Shown piece after piece: positions 10,108-18,583 of a DNA stretch of 64,000 bases (position 1 is the first letter of the stretch; every line of letters starts with the position of its first letter). Made by a program: the position numbers and the translations under genes. Source of the DNA: Selenomonas sp. oral taxon 126 (GTDB lineage: Bacteria; Bacillota; Negativicutes; Selenomonadales; Selenomonadaceae); assembly GCF_001683335.1 (NCBI RefSeq), contig NZ_CP016201.1, positions 1,319,528 to 1,383,527 on the forward strand, written 5' to 3'. The notes beneath the pieces are model-generated. The model saw only the letters and a list, made by a program, of their open reading frames with translations, searched no databases and was not told the DNA's origin.

Positions 10108-10174
10108 GTATCTGAGAGTGACATCGCGATACCAAAGAGGACGCCTGCAGGAGTGATGACCTGCAGGCGTTTTC
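10108..10174 (+). ncRNA. Candidate antisense antitoxin RNA (RNA II of an Fst/par-like locus)
   Basis: About 67 nt from the promoter at 10074-10101 to the terminator at 10141-10174. Bases 10111-10133 match bases 10335-10357 at 20 of 23 positions, so the RNA is complementary to the toxin mRNA across its ribosome binding site and start codon; two of the three differences become G-U pairs. The terminator loop (10152-10159) holds GTGATGA, complementary to TCATCAC in a hairpin loop of the toxin 3' UTR. This two-contact design (start-site repeat plus loop-loop) is the logic known for enterococcal par/Fst. The RNA itself is inferred. Confidence 0.72.
10141..10174 (+). terminator. Intrinsic terminator of the antitoxin RNA
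   Basis: Perfect 11-bp stem ACGCCTGCAGG / CCTGCAGGCGT with an 8-nt loop, followed by TTTCTG. Confidence 0.75.
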
Positions 10175-10177
10175 TGC

Positions 10178-10207
10178 AAAAAAAGTCCTCCCGACAAGCG
10201 AGAGGAC
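10178..10207 (-). terminator. Intrinsic terminator of the Fst-like toxin mRNA
   Basis: On the minus strand, GTCCTC / GAGGAC stem (extended by an inner CG pair) followed by seven T. It stands back to back with the plus-strand terminator at 10141-10174. Confidence 0.8.
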
Positions 10208-10208
10208 T

Positions 10209-10229
10209 GCACGGGTGATGAATCCGTGC
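10209..10229 (-). other. Putative kissing hairpin in toxin mRNA 3' UTR
   Basis: On the minus strand, stem GCACGG / CCGTGC with a 9-nt loop ATTCATCAC. Seven loop bases are exactly complementary to the terminator loop of the plus-strand RNA, which would seed pairing of the two RNAs. Confidence 0.6.
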
Positions 10230-10258
10230 CTCGTTGGGTGCCACAGCGTGGTTGGTCT

Positions 10259-10348
10259 CTACCACCCCAACATCTGCACAATCAGTGTTCCGAGTATACT
10301 CCCGGCAATGCTGATGAGCAGCGCGACCATGATTTCTGTGAGTGACAT
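10259..10348 (-). CDS. Fst/Ldr-like hydrophobic type I toxin peptide
   Basis: 29 residues, too short for ordinary gene finding: start MSLTEIMVALL, a single hydrophobic helix, and a C-terminal QMLGW. ATG (complement of 10346-10348) is preceded by GGGAGGGAGG, a very strong RBS. The product resembles membrane-depolarising Fst/TxpA/Ldr-type toxins in size and layout, though it lacks the usual charged C-terminal tail. It is flanked by its own terminator and an antisense-type RNA gene, which is the reason to call it a toxin. A longer in-frame extension to 10495 is excluded by the -10 box near 10402-10407. Confidence 0.72.
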   Translation of the reverse strand: MSLTEIMVALLISIAGSILGTLIVQMLGW

Positions 10349-10401
10349 CACAATACCTCCCTCCCTTGCCTGATTCGCTTGATGAGGGCTGCGGCAGGAA
10401 A

Positions 10402-10429
10402 AGTATAACATGATTACTGTGTTGAAAAA
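10402..10429 (-). promoter_or_regulatory. Promoter of the Fst-like toxin mRNA
   Basis: Minus-strand -10 TATACT (complement of 10402-10407), identical to the -10 of the antitoxin RNA. The -35 is poor (TTTTTC at 16-bp spacing). Confidence 0.5.
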
Positions 10430-10450
10430 GAGCTGCTTTCGGTATAAATC

Positions 10451-10479
10451 TTGCAAAAGTGCGCGTTTTATGCTAATCT
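10451..10479 (+). promoter_or_regulatory. Candidate valS promoter
   Basis: TTGCAA (10451-10456), 17-bp spacer, TAATCT (10474-10479). The resulting leader of about 265 nt holds repeat R1 and a long hairpin; no T-box consensus is present. Confidence 0.45.
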
Positions 10480-10537
10480 TATCGTTGCAATTCATATACG
10501 AAAGTATTGACGAGGTGCGGACGGGGTTGCTCTCGGG

Positions 10538-10670
10538 GCGCCCCTATCGGCTCACTGCGTTCGCCACTTCCCCCGCTCTGGCGGGGGAAGCTAATATGCC
10601 GTAATGCAAAGCCTCCCCCGCGACACGGGGGAGGGGGACCGCGTGAGCGGTGGAAGGGGCGCCTTGAGCG
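10538..10670 (+). repeat. Dispersed palindromic repeat R1 (full length)
   Basis: About 130 bp bounded by GGCGCCCCT and AGGGGCGCC (9-bp terminal inverted repeat). Inside are two C5G/CG5 hairpins separated by an AT-richer stretch (CTAATATGCCGTAATGC). Homologous copies: R2 32465-32528 (right half), R3 53182-53310 (full, inverted), R4 58921-58992 (diverged right half), R5 61886-62142 (full, with insert). No coding capacity; MITE/REP-like. Confidence 0.85.
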
Positions 10671-10683
10671 TCAACACGAGCAT

Positions 10684-10725
10684 GGGGCTGCTGCACGAAG
10701 TCGTTTCGACTCGTGCAGCAGCCCC
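10684..10725 (+). promoter_or_regulatory. Long hairpin in the valS leader (possible attenuator)
   Basis: GGGGCTGCTGCACG pairs with CGTGCAGCAGCCCC; after one bulged A the inner arm AGTCG/CGACT closes on a TTT loop, about 19 bp in all. It is followed by ATTTCTTTC, a weak T-tract, and 24 nt later the valS start. Sister hairpins with the same GGGCTG(C/T)TGCAC arm sit next to R2 and R3, so it probably belongs to the repeat unit. Confidence 0.6.
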
Positions 10726-10749
10726 ATTTCTTTCGGGAGGAACAGATCT

Positions 10750-13413
10750 ATGTGTCAGGAATCCGGTGCGAATATTCCAAAGACGTACGATCCGCAGAGC
10801 TTTGAGCGGAAATGGTACAGCTATTGGGAAGAACATAAACTTTTCCACGACGAGGCAGATGAGTCACGTGAGCCCTACAGCGTGGTGATTCCGCCGCCGA
10901 ATGTGACGGGGCAGCTCCATATGGGGCACGCGCTCGATGAAACCTTGCAGGACATCCTTGTGCGCTATCAGCGTATGCGCGGCAAGAACGTCGTCTGGGT
11001 GCCGGGCTGTGACCATGCGGGCATTGCGACGCAGGCAAAGGTCGAGGAGAGTCTGCGTGCGGAGGGCACGAACCGCTTCGAGCTCGGGCGCGAGAAATTC
11101 CTCGAACGCGTCTGGGACTGGAAGCAGCAGTACGGCGACCGCATCATGTATCAGCTGCGCATGCTCGGCTCGTCCTGCGACTGGGAGCGCGAGCGCTTCA
11201 CGATGGACGAGGGCTGTTCGCGCGCCGTGCGCGAGGTGTTCGTCAGTCTCTATGAGCAGGGGCTGATCTATCAGGGGACGCGCATTACGAATTGGTGCCC
11301 GCACTGCACGACGGCAATCTCGGATATCGAGGTCGAGCACGAGACGGAGGAGGGGCATCTCTGGCATCTCCGCTATCAGATCGAGGGTGCGGACGAGTAC
11401 GTTGAGATTGCAACGACGCGCCCCGAGACGATGTTCGGCGATACGGGCGTCGCGGTGCATCCCGACGATGAGCGCTACAAGGCACTCGTCGGCAAGACGC
11501 TGATCCTGCCCGTTGTGGGGCGGCGCATTCCGCTCTTTGCGGATTCCTACGTCGACCCTGCATTCGGCACGGGCGCGGTCAAGGTGACGCCTGCGCACGA
11601 TCCGAATGACTTCGAGATGGGTCAGCGCCACAACCTCGAGCAGGTGGTCGTCATCAATGCGGACGGAACGATGGGCGAGGGTGCGGGTAAATACGCGGGA
11701 CTTGACCGTTATGAATGTCGCAAGGCACTCGTCAAGGAGCTCGAGGAGATCGGCGCACTCGTCGGCACGGAGAAGCACGAGCACGCCGTCGGACACTGCT
11801 CGCGCTGCAAGACGACGATTGAGCCGCTCGTGTCGAAGCAGTGGTTCGTCCGCATGGAGGATCTTGCGAAACCCGCGACTCAGGCCGTGAAGGATGGGCG
11901 CATCCGCTTCGTCCCCGAGCGCTTTACAAAGATATACGAAAACTGGCTTGAGAATATCCGCGACTGGTGCATCTCGCGTCAGCTCTGGTGGGGGCACCGC
12001 ATTCCCGCGTGGCACTGCGCGGACTGCGGCGAGACCTCTGTTTCGCGTGAGGACATCACGGCGTGCATGCACTGCGGCAGCACGCACATCCATCAGGATG
12101 AGGACGTGCTCGATACGTGGTTCAGCTCCGCACTCTGGCCGTTCGAGACGATGGGCTGGCCGGAGGACACGGCAGACCTGCGGCATTTCTACCCGACGGC
12201 GACGCTCGTCACGGGCTATGACATCATCTTCTTCTGGGTTGCGCGCATGGTCATGATGGGGCTGCGCTTTGGAGGCGATGTGCCGTTCCGCGATGTGTTC
12301 ATCCACGGCCTCGTGCGCGACAGCGAGGGGCGCAAGATGTCGAAGTCGCTCGGCAACGGCATCGACCCCGTGGAGGTCATTGACAAATACGGCGCGGACA
12401 CGCTGCGCTTCATGCTCATCACGGGCAATACGCCGGGCAACGATATGCGCTTCTACTGGGAGCGCGTCGAGGCGGCGCGCAATTTTGCCAATAAGATCTG
12501 GAATGCCTCGCGCTATATGCTGATGAATCTTGAGGGTGCGGACGACAGCTTTGTGCCCGCGGAGAGCGACTATACGCTCGCTGACCGCTGGATTCTCTCG
12601 CGTGCGGCGGCGACGGCACGCGATGTCACGGCGAATCTCGAGCGCTACGAGCTCGGCGAAGCGGGGCGCATGATCTACGAGTTCCTGTGGAGCGAGTTCT
12701 GCGACTGGTACATCGAGCTGACAAAGGCGCGCCTCTATGACAAGGAGAATGTGCGTGCAAAGAACACGGCGCTCTACGTCCTGCGCACGGTGCTCGAGCG
12801 CACGATGCGCCTCCTGCATCCTTTCATGCCCTTCCTCACGGAGGAGATCTGGCAGAAGCTGCCGCATGAGGGCGAGAGCATTATGCGCGCGCCGTGGCCC
12901 GAGGTCGGTGACAATGACATCGACAGCGAGGCGGAGACGGAGATGACCGCAATCATGGAGGTCATTAAAGTCACGCGCAATCTGCGTGCGGAACTCGGCA
13001 CGCCGCCGGGCAAAAAGAGTGCGCTCATCCTGCGCGTGCGCGACGCGGCGCTTGCAGATACATTTGCGGCGCACGTGGACTATTTCCATGCGCTTGCATC
13101 CGCCTCCGAGGTCACGTTCCTTGCGGCGGATGCGCCTGACCCCGAGAACGTCGTTACGGGCGCGCTCGCAGGGGCGGCGGTCTACCTGCCGCTCGCAGGG
13201 CTCATCGATGTGGAGAAGGAGACGGCGCGCCTGACGAAGGAGCGCGACAATCTCGATAAGGAGATTGGACGCCTCACGGGCAAGCTCGCGAACGCGGGCT
13301 TTACATCGAAGGCGCCTGCCGCCGTCGTGGCGGCGGAACGCGAGAAGCTGGCGGGTTATGAGGAGAAGGTCGCCCTCATCCGGACGCGTCTTGCGGATCT
13401 GGCGAAGCTCTGA
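10750..13413 (+). CDS. valS: Valine-tRNA ligase
   Basis: 887 residues from ATG 10750 (GGGAGG upstream). Class I signatures are PPNVTGQLHMGHALD (HIGH) and GRKMSKSLGN (KMSKS). A four-cysteine zinc ribbon (CADC...CMHC) at about residues 422-442 precedes DTWFSSALWP. The C-terminal coiled-coil tRNA-binding arm (KERDNLDKEIGRLTGKLANAGF) is intact. The gene starts the valS-folC-ligase-rex run. Confidence 0.98.
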   Translation: MCQESGANIPKTYDPQSFERKWYSYWEEHKLFHDEADESREPYSVVIPPPNVTGQLHMGHALDETLQDILVRYQRMRGKNVVWVPGCDHAGIATQAKVEESLRAEGTNRFELGREKFLERVWDWKQQYGDRIMYQLRMLGSSCDWERERFTMDEGCSRAVREVFVSLYEQGLIYQGTRITNWCPHCTTAISDIEVEHETEEGHLWHLRYQIEGADEYVEIATTRPETMFGDTGVAVHPDDERYKALVGKTLILPVVGRRIPLFADSYVDPAFGTGAVKVTPAHDPNDFEMGQRHNLEQVVVINADGTMGEGAGKYAGLDRYECRKALVKELEEIGALVGTEKHEHAVGHCSRCKTTIEPLVSKQWFVRMEDLAKPATQAVKDGRIRFVPERFTKIYENWLENIRDWCISRQLWWGHRIPAWHCADCGETSVSREDITACMHCGSTHIHQDEDVLDTWFSSALWPFETMGWPEDTADLRHFYPTATLVTGYDIIFFWVARMVMMGLRFGGDVPFRDVFIHGLVRDSEGRKMSKSLGNGIDPVEVIDKYGADTLRFMLITGNTPGNDMRFYWERVEAARNFANKIWNASRYMLMNLEGADDSFVPAESDYTLADRWILSRAAATARDVTANLERYELGEAGRMIYEFLWSEFCDWYIELTKARLYDKENVRAKNTALYVLRTVLERTMRLLHPFMPFLTEEIWQKLPHEGESIMRAPWPEVGDNDIDSEAETEMTAIMEVIKVTRNLRAELGTPPGKKSALILRVRDAALADTFAAHVDYFHALASASEVTFLAADAPDPENVVTGALAGAAVYLPLAGLIDVEKETARLTKERDNLDKEIGRLTGKLANAGFTSKAPAAVVAAEREKLAGYEEKVALIRTRLADLAKL

Positions 13414-13422
13414 GGTGCTCCG

Positions 13423-14724
13423 ATGAACTATGCGGAGTCGCTTCACTATCTTGAGGAACTGAATACATTCGGCGTTCGATTGGGTCTTGCGCGCATGGAG
13501 GAGCTCTGCGCGCGCCTCGGAAACCCTGAGCGCGCCTATGCGGTGATCCACATCGCGGGGACAAACGGCAAGGGCTCTGTCACGCAGATGATGGACGCCG
13601 TCTTCCACGCGGCGGGCATCCGATCAGGGCGTTATCTCTCGCCGCATCTCATTTCCTATACGGAGCGCATGAGCGTGGACGGGCACGATATCCCAGAGGC
13701 GCGCTTTGCAGAGCTCCTCACGCGCGTGCGCTCGGCTGCAGATGAGATGGTTGCGGCGGGACACGAGCACCCGACGCAGTTCGAGGCACTGACGGCACTT
13801 GCCTTCCTCTACTTTGCAGAGGAGCAGGTCGAAGTCGCCGTCATCGAGACGGGGCTCGGCGGCCTCCTCGACTCGACGAATGTCGTCGAGCCAATCCTTA
13901 CGATCATTACAAATGTGGCGATGGATCATGCCGACCGCTGCGGCGGAACGCTTGCGGGTATTGCAGAGCACAAGGCCGGCATCATCAAGGAGGGCGTGCC
14001 CGTCATCACAGCGGCGACGGGAGAGCCGCTTGAGATCATCGAGCGGCGTGCTGAGGAACTGGGCGCGGATGTCTTCGTCTGCGGCGAGGACTTCTCGGCG
14101 CAGCTCTTCTTCCCAAACGGCGGCGGACAGCGCGTTGCGTTCCACTCCGTCGTCTGCCGCGAGCCGGAACCATTCGAGCTCGCGCTTGCGGGCGTCTATC
14201 AGGCGGAGAATGCGGCGCTCGTTATCATGGCGGCAAAGCTGCTCGAGCGCGAGGACGCGCGTGTGACGGAGAAGGCTGTGCGTGTAGCGCTGCGCAGTGT
14301 GCGCCATCCCGCGCGCTTTGAGATCCTCTCGTACGAGGGCGTGCCTGTCGTTGTCGACGGCGCGCACAATCCTGCGGGCATGCGGGCACTGCGCGCGGGG
14401 CTCGACCGCTACTTCACGGATGCGCCACGCGTCTTTCTGCTCGGCATTCTCAAGGATAAAGATATTGACGGTATGCTCGCCGCGCTTCTGCGCACGGGCG
14501 ATCAGGTTGTCACTGTGCGCCCGAACTCCGAGCGCGCGGCGGCGGCGGATGTCGTGGCGGGGATTGCCGCAGGCATGGGACTTGATACCCGCGCATGCGG
14601 CGACGCAGAGACGGCACTCTCCGAGGCTGCTGCGCGCGCACGTGCGGGCAATGCGCTCCTCGTCGCCGCCGGCTCGCTCTATCTCGTGGGCGGCATCCGC
14701 GCCCTCCTCACGGCGGGGAGGTGA
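13423..14724 (+). CDS. folC: Folylpolyglutamate synthase / dihydrofolate synthase
   Basis: 433 residues. P-loop HIAGTNGKGSVTQMM near residue 50, YLSPHLISYTERM, the catalytic-lysine region GIAEHKAGIIKEGVPV, and VVDGAHNPAGM at the Mur-ligase C-terminal domain. Adds glutamate to folates in the cytosol. Starts 10 bp after valS, an arrangement common in Firmicutes. Confidence 0.97.
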   Translation: MNYAESLHYLEELNTFGVRLGLARMEELCARLGNPERAYAVIHIAGTNGKGSVTQMMDAVFHAAGIRSGRYLSPHLISYTERMSVDGHDIPEARFAELLTRVRSAADEMVAAGHEHPTQFEALTALAFLYFAEEQVEVAVIETGLGGLLDSTNVVEPILTIITNVAMDHADRCGGTLAGIAEHKAGIIKEGVPVITAATGEPLEIIERRAEELGADVFVCGEDFSAQLFFPNGGGQRVAFHSVVCREPEPFELALAGVYQAENAALVIMAAKLLEREDARVTEKAVRVALRSVRHPARFEILSYEGVPVVVDGAHNPAGMRALRAGLDRYFTDAPRVFLLGILKDKDIDGMLAALLRTGDQVVTVRPNSERAAAADVVAGIAAGMGLDTRACGDAETALSEAAARARAGNALLVAAGSLYLVGGIRALLTAGR

Positions 14725-14728
14725 CGGC

Positions 14729-16075
14729 GTGGCAGAGGACTACTTTCAGGAACGTCGGCGTACACTGCGTCGACGCCGCTGGGGCGCGCGCATGGCGCGC
14801 GCGATGATGTATGCCGTCATTGCCGAGGCTTTCCTCATCCCAATCGCACCTCTGGCGGCGATGGTCGTGCTGCTCATCGGCTGCGGGGCAATGCTCCTGC
14901 GGCTGCGGATCGATCGGAACTTTCATCTGCGCCGTCTGCCCTATGATGCGCCGGCACTGCTCTTCGTCATCATCGGGTTTCTGTCCGTGGCGGTTGCGCC
15001 GGATAAGGCGTTCAGTTTTTACAATTTCTACCATCTCGTGCCAATCTACGCCTTGACCTATCTGCTCGCCGGGCAGACCCTACGCACGGCGCACGAACTC
15101 CGGCGCGTTGTCATTGCAATGGCGGCGGCGGCAGCGCTCGTCATCCTCTATGGATTCTATCAGTTTATCTTCGGAATCGACATCTCTACGATGAAATGGG
15201 TGGACGGGGAGTCCTTCCCCGAACTCTCGAAGCGGGTCTTCTCGACGTGGGAGAATCCGAACATCCTCGCGGGCTACCTCGATATTGTTGCCTGTCTTGC
15301 AGTGGGACTCCTCACGGCACTCACGCGCACATGGCGTACACTTGCACTCGTCCTCCTTGTGGCGGCGCTGGCGTGCCTCGGGATGACCTATGCACGCGGC
15401 GCATGCCTCGTCGTTGCCGTCGTGCTCGCGGGCTACGGCGCCGTGCGCGACTGGCGCGTCCTCCTTGGGATCGTTGTCGTCGGTGCGGGCGCGCTCCTCG
15501 TCGACCCCGTGCTCGCGGATCGTCTGCTCTCCGTCTTTACGCGTATAGATACGTCGTCGGAGATGCGGCTTGCGTTCTGGGAGAGCACGATTGCAATGGT
15601 GATGGATCATCCCTTCCTCGGCATCGGCTGGGGCATGTACTTCATGGTCTACCCCGAGTATGACTTCTACTTACAGGGCGCGCCCGTGCAGATCGTGCAC
15701 GCCCACAATATGTATCTGAACTATGCAGCGGAGATCGGTGTGCCGGGCGCACTCTCCTTCCTCTGGTTCTTCTTCGGCTCGCTCGTGCTCGCGTTTCGTC
15801 TGCCGAAGCGCACGCCTCCGTGGGAGGCGGTGCTCGTCGCGCATGAGCACGAGTGGAAGACCGTCGCCGATGTGCGTGCCGCGCTCTCGCGCTGGCGCAG
15901 GCGCCGTTTTGTCGAGGGACTGTCGCTCGGCCTCGGACTCGCGTTCATCTCCGTTGCGCTCAACGGCATCACGGATCATCTGCTCTTTAATATACCGTCC
16001 TCCATGCTGCTCTGGATGCTCGCCGCTATGACGGCGGCGGTGCATGCGATTGCGGGGGAGATGAAGGAAGGATGA
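14729..16075 (+). CDS. O-antigen ligase-like (Wzy_C) polytopic membrane protein
   Basis: 448 residues with about eleven hydrophobic segments and the large periplasmic loop (KRVFSTWENPNILAGYL; GIGWGMYFMVYPEYDFYLQG; IVHAHNMYLNYAAEIG) typical of the O-antigen ligase / Wzy polymerase superfamily, including the HxHN-type motif HAHNMYL. GTG 14729 is chosen because GGGAGG lies 9 nt upstream, five bases after the folC stop. Likely transfers a sugar chain to lipid A core or another lipid-linked acceptor. The rex start codon overlaps its stop. Confidence 0.82.
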   Translation: MAEDYFQERRRTLRRRRWGARMARAMMYAVIAEAFLIPIAPLAAMVVLLIGCGAMLLRLRIDRNFHLRRLPYDAPALLFVIIGFLSVAVAPDKAFSFYNFYHLVPIYALTYLLAGQTLRTAHELRRVVIAMAAAAALVILYGFYQFIFGIDISTMKWVDGESFPELSKRVFSTWENPNILAGYLDIVACLAVGLLTALTRTWRTLALVLLVAALACLGMTYARGACLVVAVVLAGYGAVRDWRVLLGIVVVGAGALLVDPVLADRLLSVFTRIDTSSEMRLAFWESTIAMVMDHPFLGIGWGMYFMVYPEYDFYLQGAPVQIVHAHNMYLNYAAEIGVPGALSFLWFFFGSLVLAFRLPKRTPPWEAVLVAHEHEWKTVADVRAALSRWRRRRFVEGLSLGLGLAFISVALNGITDHLLFNIPSSMLLWMLAAMTAAVHAIAGEMKEG

Positions 16076-16749
16076 CTATGCAGGAACATCTATCGATATC
16101 CAAGGCGACCGTCGACCGGCTGCCACGTTACTATCGCTGTCTGCGCCAGCTGACGGACGAGGGCGTGGAGATCGCCTCCTCGGAGGAACTCGGCCGCCGC
16201 CTTGCCATCAATCCCGAACAAATTCGTAAAGATTTGGCGTTCTTCGGACAATTCGGCAAGAAGGGCGTCGGCTACTATGTCGCGGAGCTCAAGGAGAGCA
16301 TCGGCGGCATATTGGGGCTCGACAATCACTGGAATGTTGCGATCATCGGCATGGGACACCTCGGTGCGGCGCTTGCAAACTATCAGGGAATTGCGCGCCT
16401 CGGCTTCCGACTTGCTGCGATTTTCGATGCGAATCCCATCGTGATCGGAACGCGCGTCGGCGAGCGCCGCGTCGAGGACATCGCCTATCTCGCGGAGATC
16501 ATCGCCGAGCGCGACATTCAGATCGGCGTTATTGCCGTGCCTGCCGCACACGCGCAGGAGGTTGCCGATCAGCTTGTTGCGGCGGGCATTCGCGGGATTT
16601 GGAACTTCGCGCCCGTGAAGCTGAAAGTGCCGCCGAGCATCCCATTTGTCAGCGAAGATCTGTCCGTTGGACTCAGTGCGCTCTCGTATTATCTGGCGCA
16701 CACGAGTGCGGAAGACGGGGAGTTATCAGACAAAAATTTAGGCAATTAA
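16072..16749 (+). CDS. rex: Redox-sensing transcriptional repressor Rex
   Basis: 225 residues: N-terminal winged helix (TVDRLPRYYRCLRQL...LAINPEQIRKDLAFFG, the DNA-recognition segment) and C-terminal NAD(H)-binding Rossmann domain (VAIIGMGHLGAALANY) ending in the domain-swapped helix SYYLAHTS. Rex senses the NADH/NAD+ ratio and represses fermentation genes. Overlaps the upstream stop by ATGA; ATG 16078 is an equally good start. It is directly upstream of the propionate operon, but no canonical Rex operator was seen there. Confidence 0.95.
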   Translation: MTMQEHLSISKATVDRLPRYYRCLRQLTDEGVEIASSEELGRRLAINPEQIRKDLAFFGQFGKKGVGYYVAELKESIGGILGLDNHWNVAIIGMGHLGAALANYQGIARLGFRLAAIFDANPIVIGTRVGERRVEDIAYLAEIIAERDIQIGVIAVPAAHAQEVADQLVAAGIRGIWNFAPVKLKVPPSIPFVSEDLSVGLSALSYYLAHTSAEDGELSDKNLGN

Positions 16750-16784
16750 AACTTACTTGCCCCTTTTTTCACAAATCACAGAAA

Positions 16785-16819
16785 ATGCCGTCAATGTAAT
16801 CTTGACGGCATTTTTTTTT
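16785..16819 (+). terminator. Intrinsic terminator after rex
   Basis: Perfect 10-bp stem ATGCCGTCAA / TTGACGGCAT with a 7-nt loop and a run of nine T. Confidence 0.92.
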
Positions 16820-17008
16820 CGTGATATCCTATGGAAAGATATAATTGACTTATGCAGCTACGATAACTTGCAGTTATTCAGAACATTCCTACCATGAATA
16901 ATTTACAAGAGGAAATGAGAATTTCTGCAAGTTGTTTCCTGCGTAGGTCATAGGAGCAATGGACGACGGCGGCACTTGCTGTCCGGCGTATCAGAGGGAG
17001 GTTTTTCT
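16820..17008 (+). promoter_or_regulatory. Regulatory gap upstream of the propionate operon
   Basis: 190 bp without a gene. A consensus -10 TATAAT is at 16840-16845 with only a weak -35 (TTTCGT, 16817). A second candidate is TTGCAG (16869-16874)-16-TACCAT (16891-16896). A palindrome ATAACT-TGC-AGTTAT at 16863-16877 overlaps the second -35 and follows the first -10, a plausible operator. No B12 riboswitch core was found. Confidence 0.4.
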
Positions 17009-18505
17009 ATGATCGATATTTCCGATCGCATACCCAAGTCCCTTGCGGACAAAGTTGTGAGCGCGGAGACGGCGGCAGAGTACTTTGCCGACGGCATGAC
17101 CATCGGTGCGAGCGGTTTTACGCCGTCCGGCTATCCGAAGGCGGTCACGCTTGCCATCGCCGAGCGCATGAAGAAGAATCCGTTCAAGGTGAACATCTGG
17201 ACGGGTGCTTCGACGGGACCCGAGCTCGACGGTGCGCTCGCCGAGGCGGGCGGCATCCTGCAGCGTCTGCCCTATCAGACGAACACGCCGCTGCGCAACG
17301 CGATCAACTCCGGCCTCGTCAACTACATCGACATGCACCTCTCCGAGGTGGCGCAGCAGTCGCGCGAGGGCTTCCTCGGCAAGATCGACGTCGCACTCGT
17401 TGAGGCGGTTGCCATCACTGAGGAGGGCATCATCCCCTCTACCTCGGTTGGCAATACGCCGTCGTTCATCCAGAGTGCGGACGTGGTCATCGTCGAGGTG
17501 AACACGAGCCAGCCGATGGAGCTGGTCGGCATGCACGACATCTACATCCCCCTCGATCCGCCGAACCGTCTGCCGATTCCCATCACGAAGGCGGGCGACC
17601 GCATCGGTACGACTTTCATGCCCTGCCCGCTGGAGAAGATCAAGTACGTCGTCCCCTGCGACATCACGGACAAGACACGTCCGCTCGCGCCGCTCGATGA
17701 TGCGGCGCGCAAGATGGGCGCGTTCACGGTCGAACTCCTCAAGAAGGAGATCGCCGAGGGGCGTATGCCGAAGGGGCTCCTCCCCCTGCAGTCGGGCGTC
17801 GGCAATGTTGCAAACGCGGTTATCGCGGGCTTTGTGAACTCCGACTTCACGGATCTCGAGGTCTACACCGAGGTCATTCAGGACGGCATGTTCGACCTTG
17901 CCGATGCGGGCAAGCTGAAGTTTGCGTCGGGCACGGCGTTCTCGCCCTCGCCTGATGGACTCCAGCGCTTCTACAAGGACATCGATAAGTACAAGAAGAT
18001 CATGATGCTCCGTCCGCAGGAGATCTCGAATAACCCCGAGGTTGTCCGCCGTCTTGGCGTCATCGCGATGAACACGGCGATCGAGGTCGACATCTACGGC
18101 AACGTCAACTCTACCCATGTCACGGGCACGAAGATGATGAACGGCATCGGCGGTAGCGGCGACTTCGCGCGCAACGCCTACCTCACGATCTTCTACACGC
18201 AGTCCGAGGCAAAGGGCGGCAAGATCTCGTCCATCGTTCCGTTCTGCTCGCACATCGACCACGGTGCGCATGATGTCGACATCGTCATCACGGAGCAGGG
18301 CGTTGCAGATCTGCGCGGCAAATCCCCGCGTGAGCGCGCGCTCGAGATCATCAACAACTGCGCGCATCCGGACTTCCGTCCGATCCTGCTCGACTACTAC
18401 GAGCGTGCACTTGCAGCGACCAAGGGCGCACAGACGCCGCACCTGCTCGACGAGGCGCTTTCCTTCCATCAGCGCTTCCTCGCAACGGGGTCGATGCAGA
18501 AATAA
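17009..18505 (+). CDS. Succinate/acetyl CoA-transferase (acetyl-CoA hydrolase/transferase family)
   Basis: 498 residues, the size of Cat1/ScpC/AarC-type enzymes. Blocks include GMTIGASGFTPSGYPKA near the N terminus, ALVEAVAITEEGIIPSTSVG with the catalytic-glutamate region, MNGIGGSGDFARNAYLTIF and DIVITEQGVADLRG. It moves CoA between propionyl- or acetyl-CoA and succinate and so feeds succinyl-CoA to the mutase encoded next. Start ATG 17009 follows GAGGGAGG. First gene of an eight-gene plus-strand run. Confidence 0.9.
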   Translation: MIDISDRIPKSLADKVVSAETAAEYFADGMTIGASGFTPSGYPKAVTLAIAERMKKNPFKVNIWTGASTGPELDGALAEAGGILQRLPYQTNTPLRNAINSGLVNYIDMHLSEVAQQSREGFLGKIDVALVEAVAITEEGIIPSTSVGNTPSFIQSADVVIVEVNTSQPMELVGMHDIYIPLDPPNRLPIPITKAGDRIGTTFMPCPLEKIKYVVPCDITDKTRPLAPLDDAARKMGAFTVELLKKEIAEGRMPKGLLPLQSGVGNVANAVIAGFVNSDFTDLEVYTEVIQDGMFDLADAGKLKFASGTAFSPSPDGLQRFYKDIDKYKKIMMLRPQEISNNPEVVRRLGVIAMNTAIEVDIYGNVNSTHVTGTKMMNGIGGSGDFARNAYLTIFYTQSEAKGGKISSIVPFCSHIDHGAHDVDIVITEQGVADLRGKSPRERALEIINNCAHPDFRPILLDYYERALAATKGAQTPHLLDEALSFHQRFLATGSMQK

Positions 18506-18514
18506 CACAGATAA

Positions 18515-18548
18515 AAAAGGCGTAAAGCCTTTTAGGGTCAAAGAACCC
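18515..18548 (+). other. Intercistronic double hairpin
   Basis: AAAAGGC-gtaaa-GCCTTTT (18515-18533) directly followed by GGGT/ACCC (18535-18548). The T-tract is short, so this could be a leaky terminator or an mRNA 3'-end stabiliser between the CoA transferase and mutase genes. Confidence 0.6.
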
Positions 18549-18583
18549 AAAAGAGAAATGAAAAGGTAAAGGAGAATACTTTC

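Noticed and set aside
10259-10495. A 78-residue protein in frame with the small toxin
   Set aside because: The predicted -10 box lies inside the upstream part and the strong RBS is directly before the internal ATG, so only the 29-residue form is supported.
10480-10749. T-box riboswitch in front of valS
   Set aside because: No AGGGTGG-type T-box and no specifier stem; the leader is occupied by repeat R1 and a simple hairpin.
16820-17008. B12 riboswitch upstream of the mutase operon
   Set aside because: The conserved B12-box core is not present; only weak promoter elements and a small palindrome are visible.
16820-17008. Rex operator before the CoA transferase gene
   Set aside because: The palindrome ATAACT-TGC-AGTTAT does not match the TTGTGAA/TTCACAA-type Rex site.
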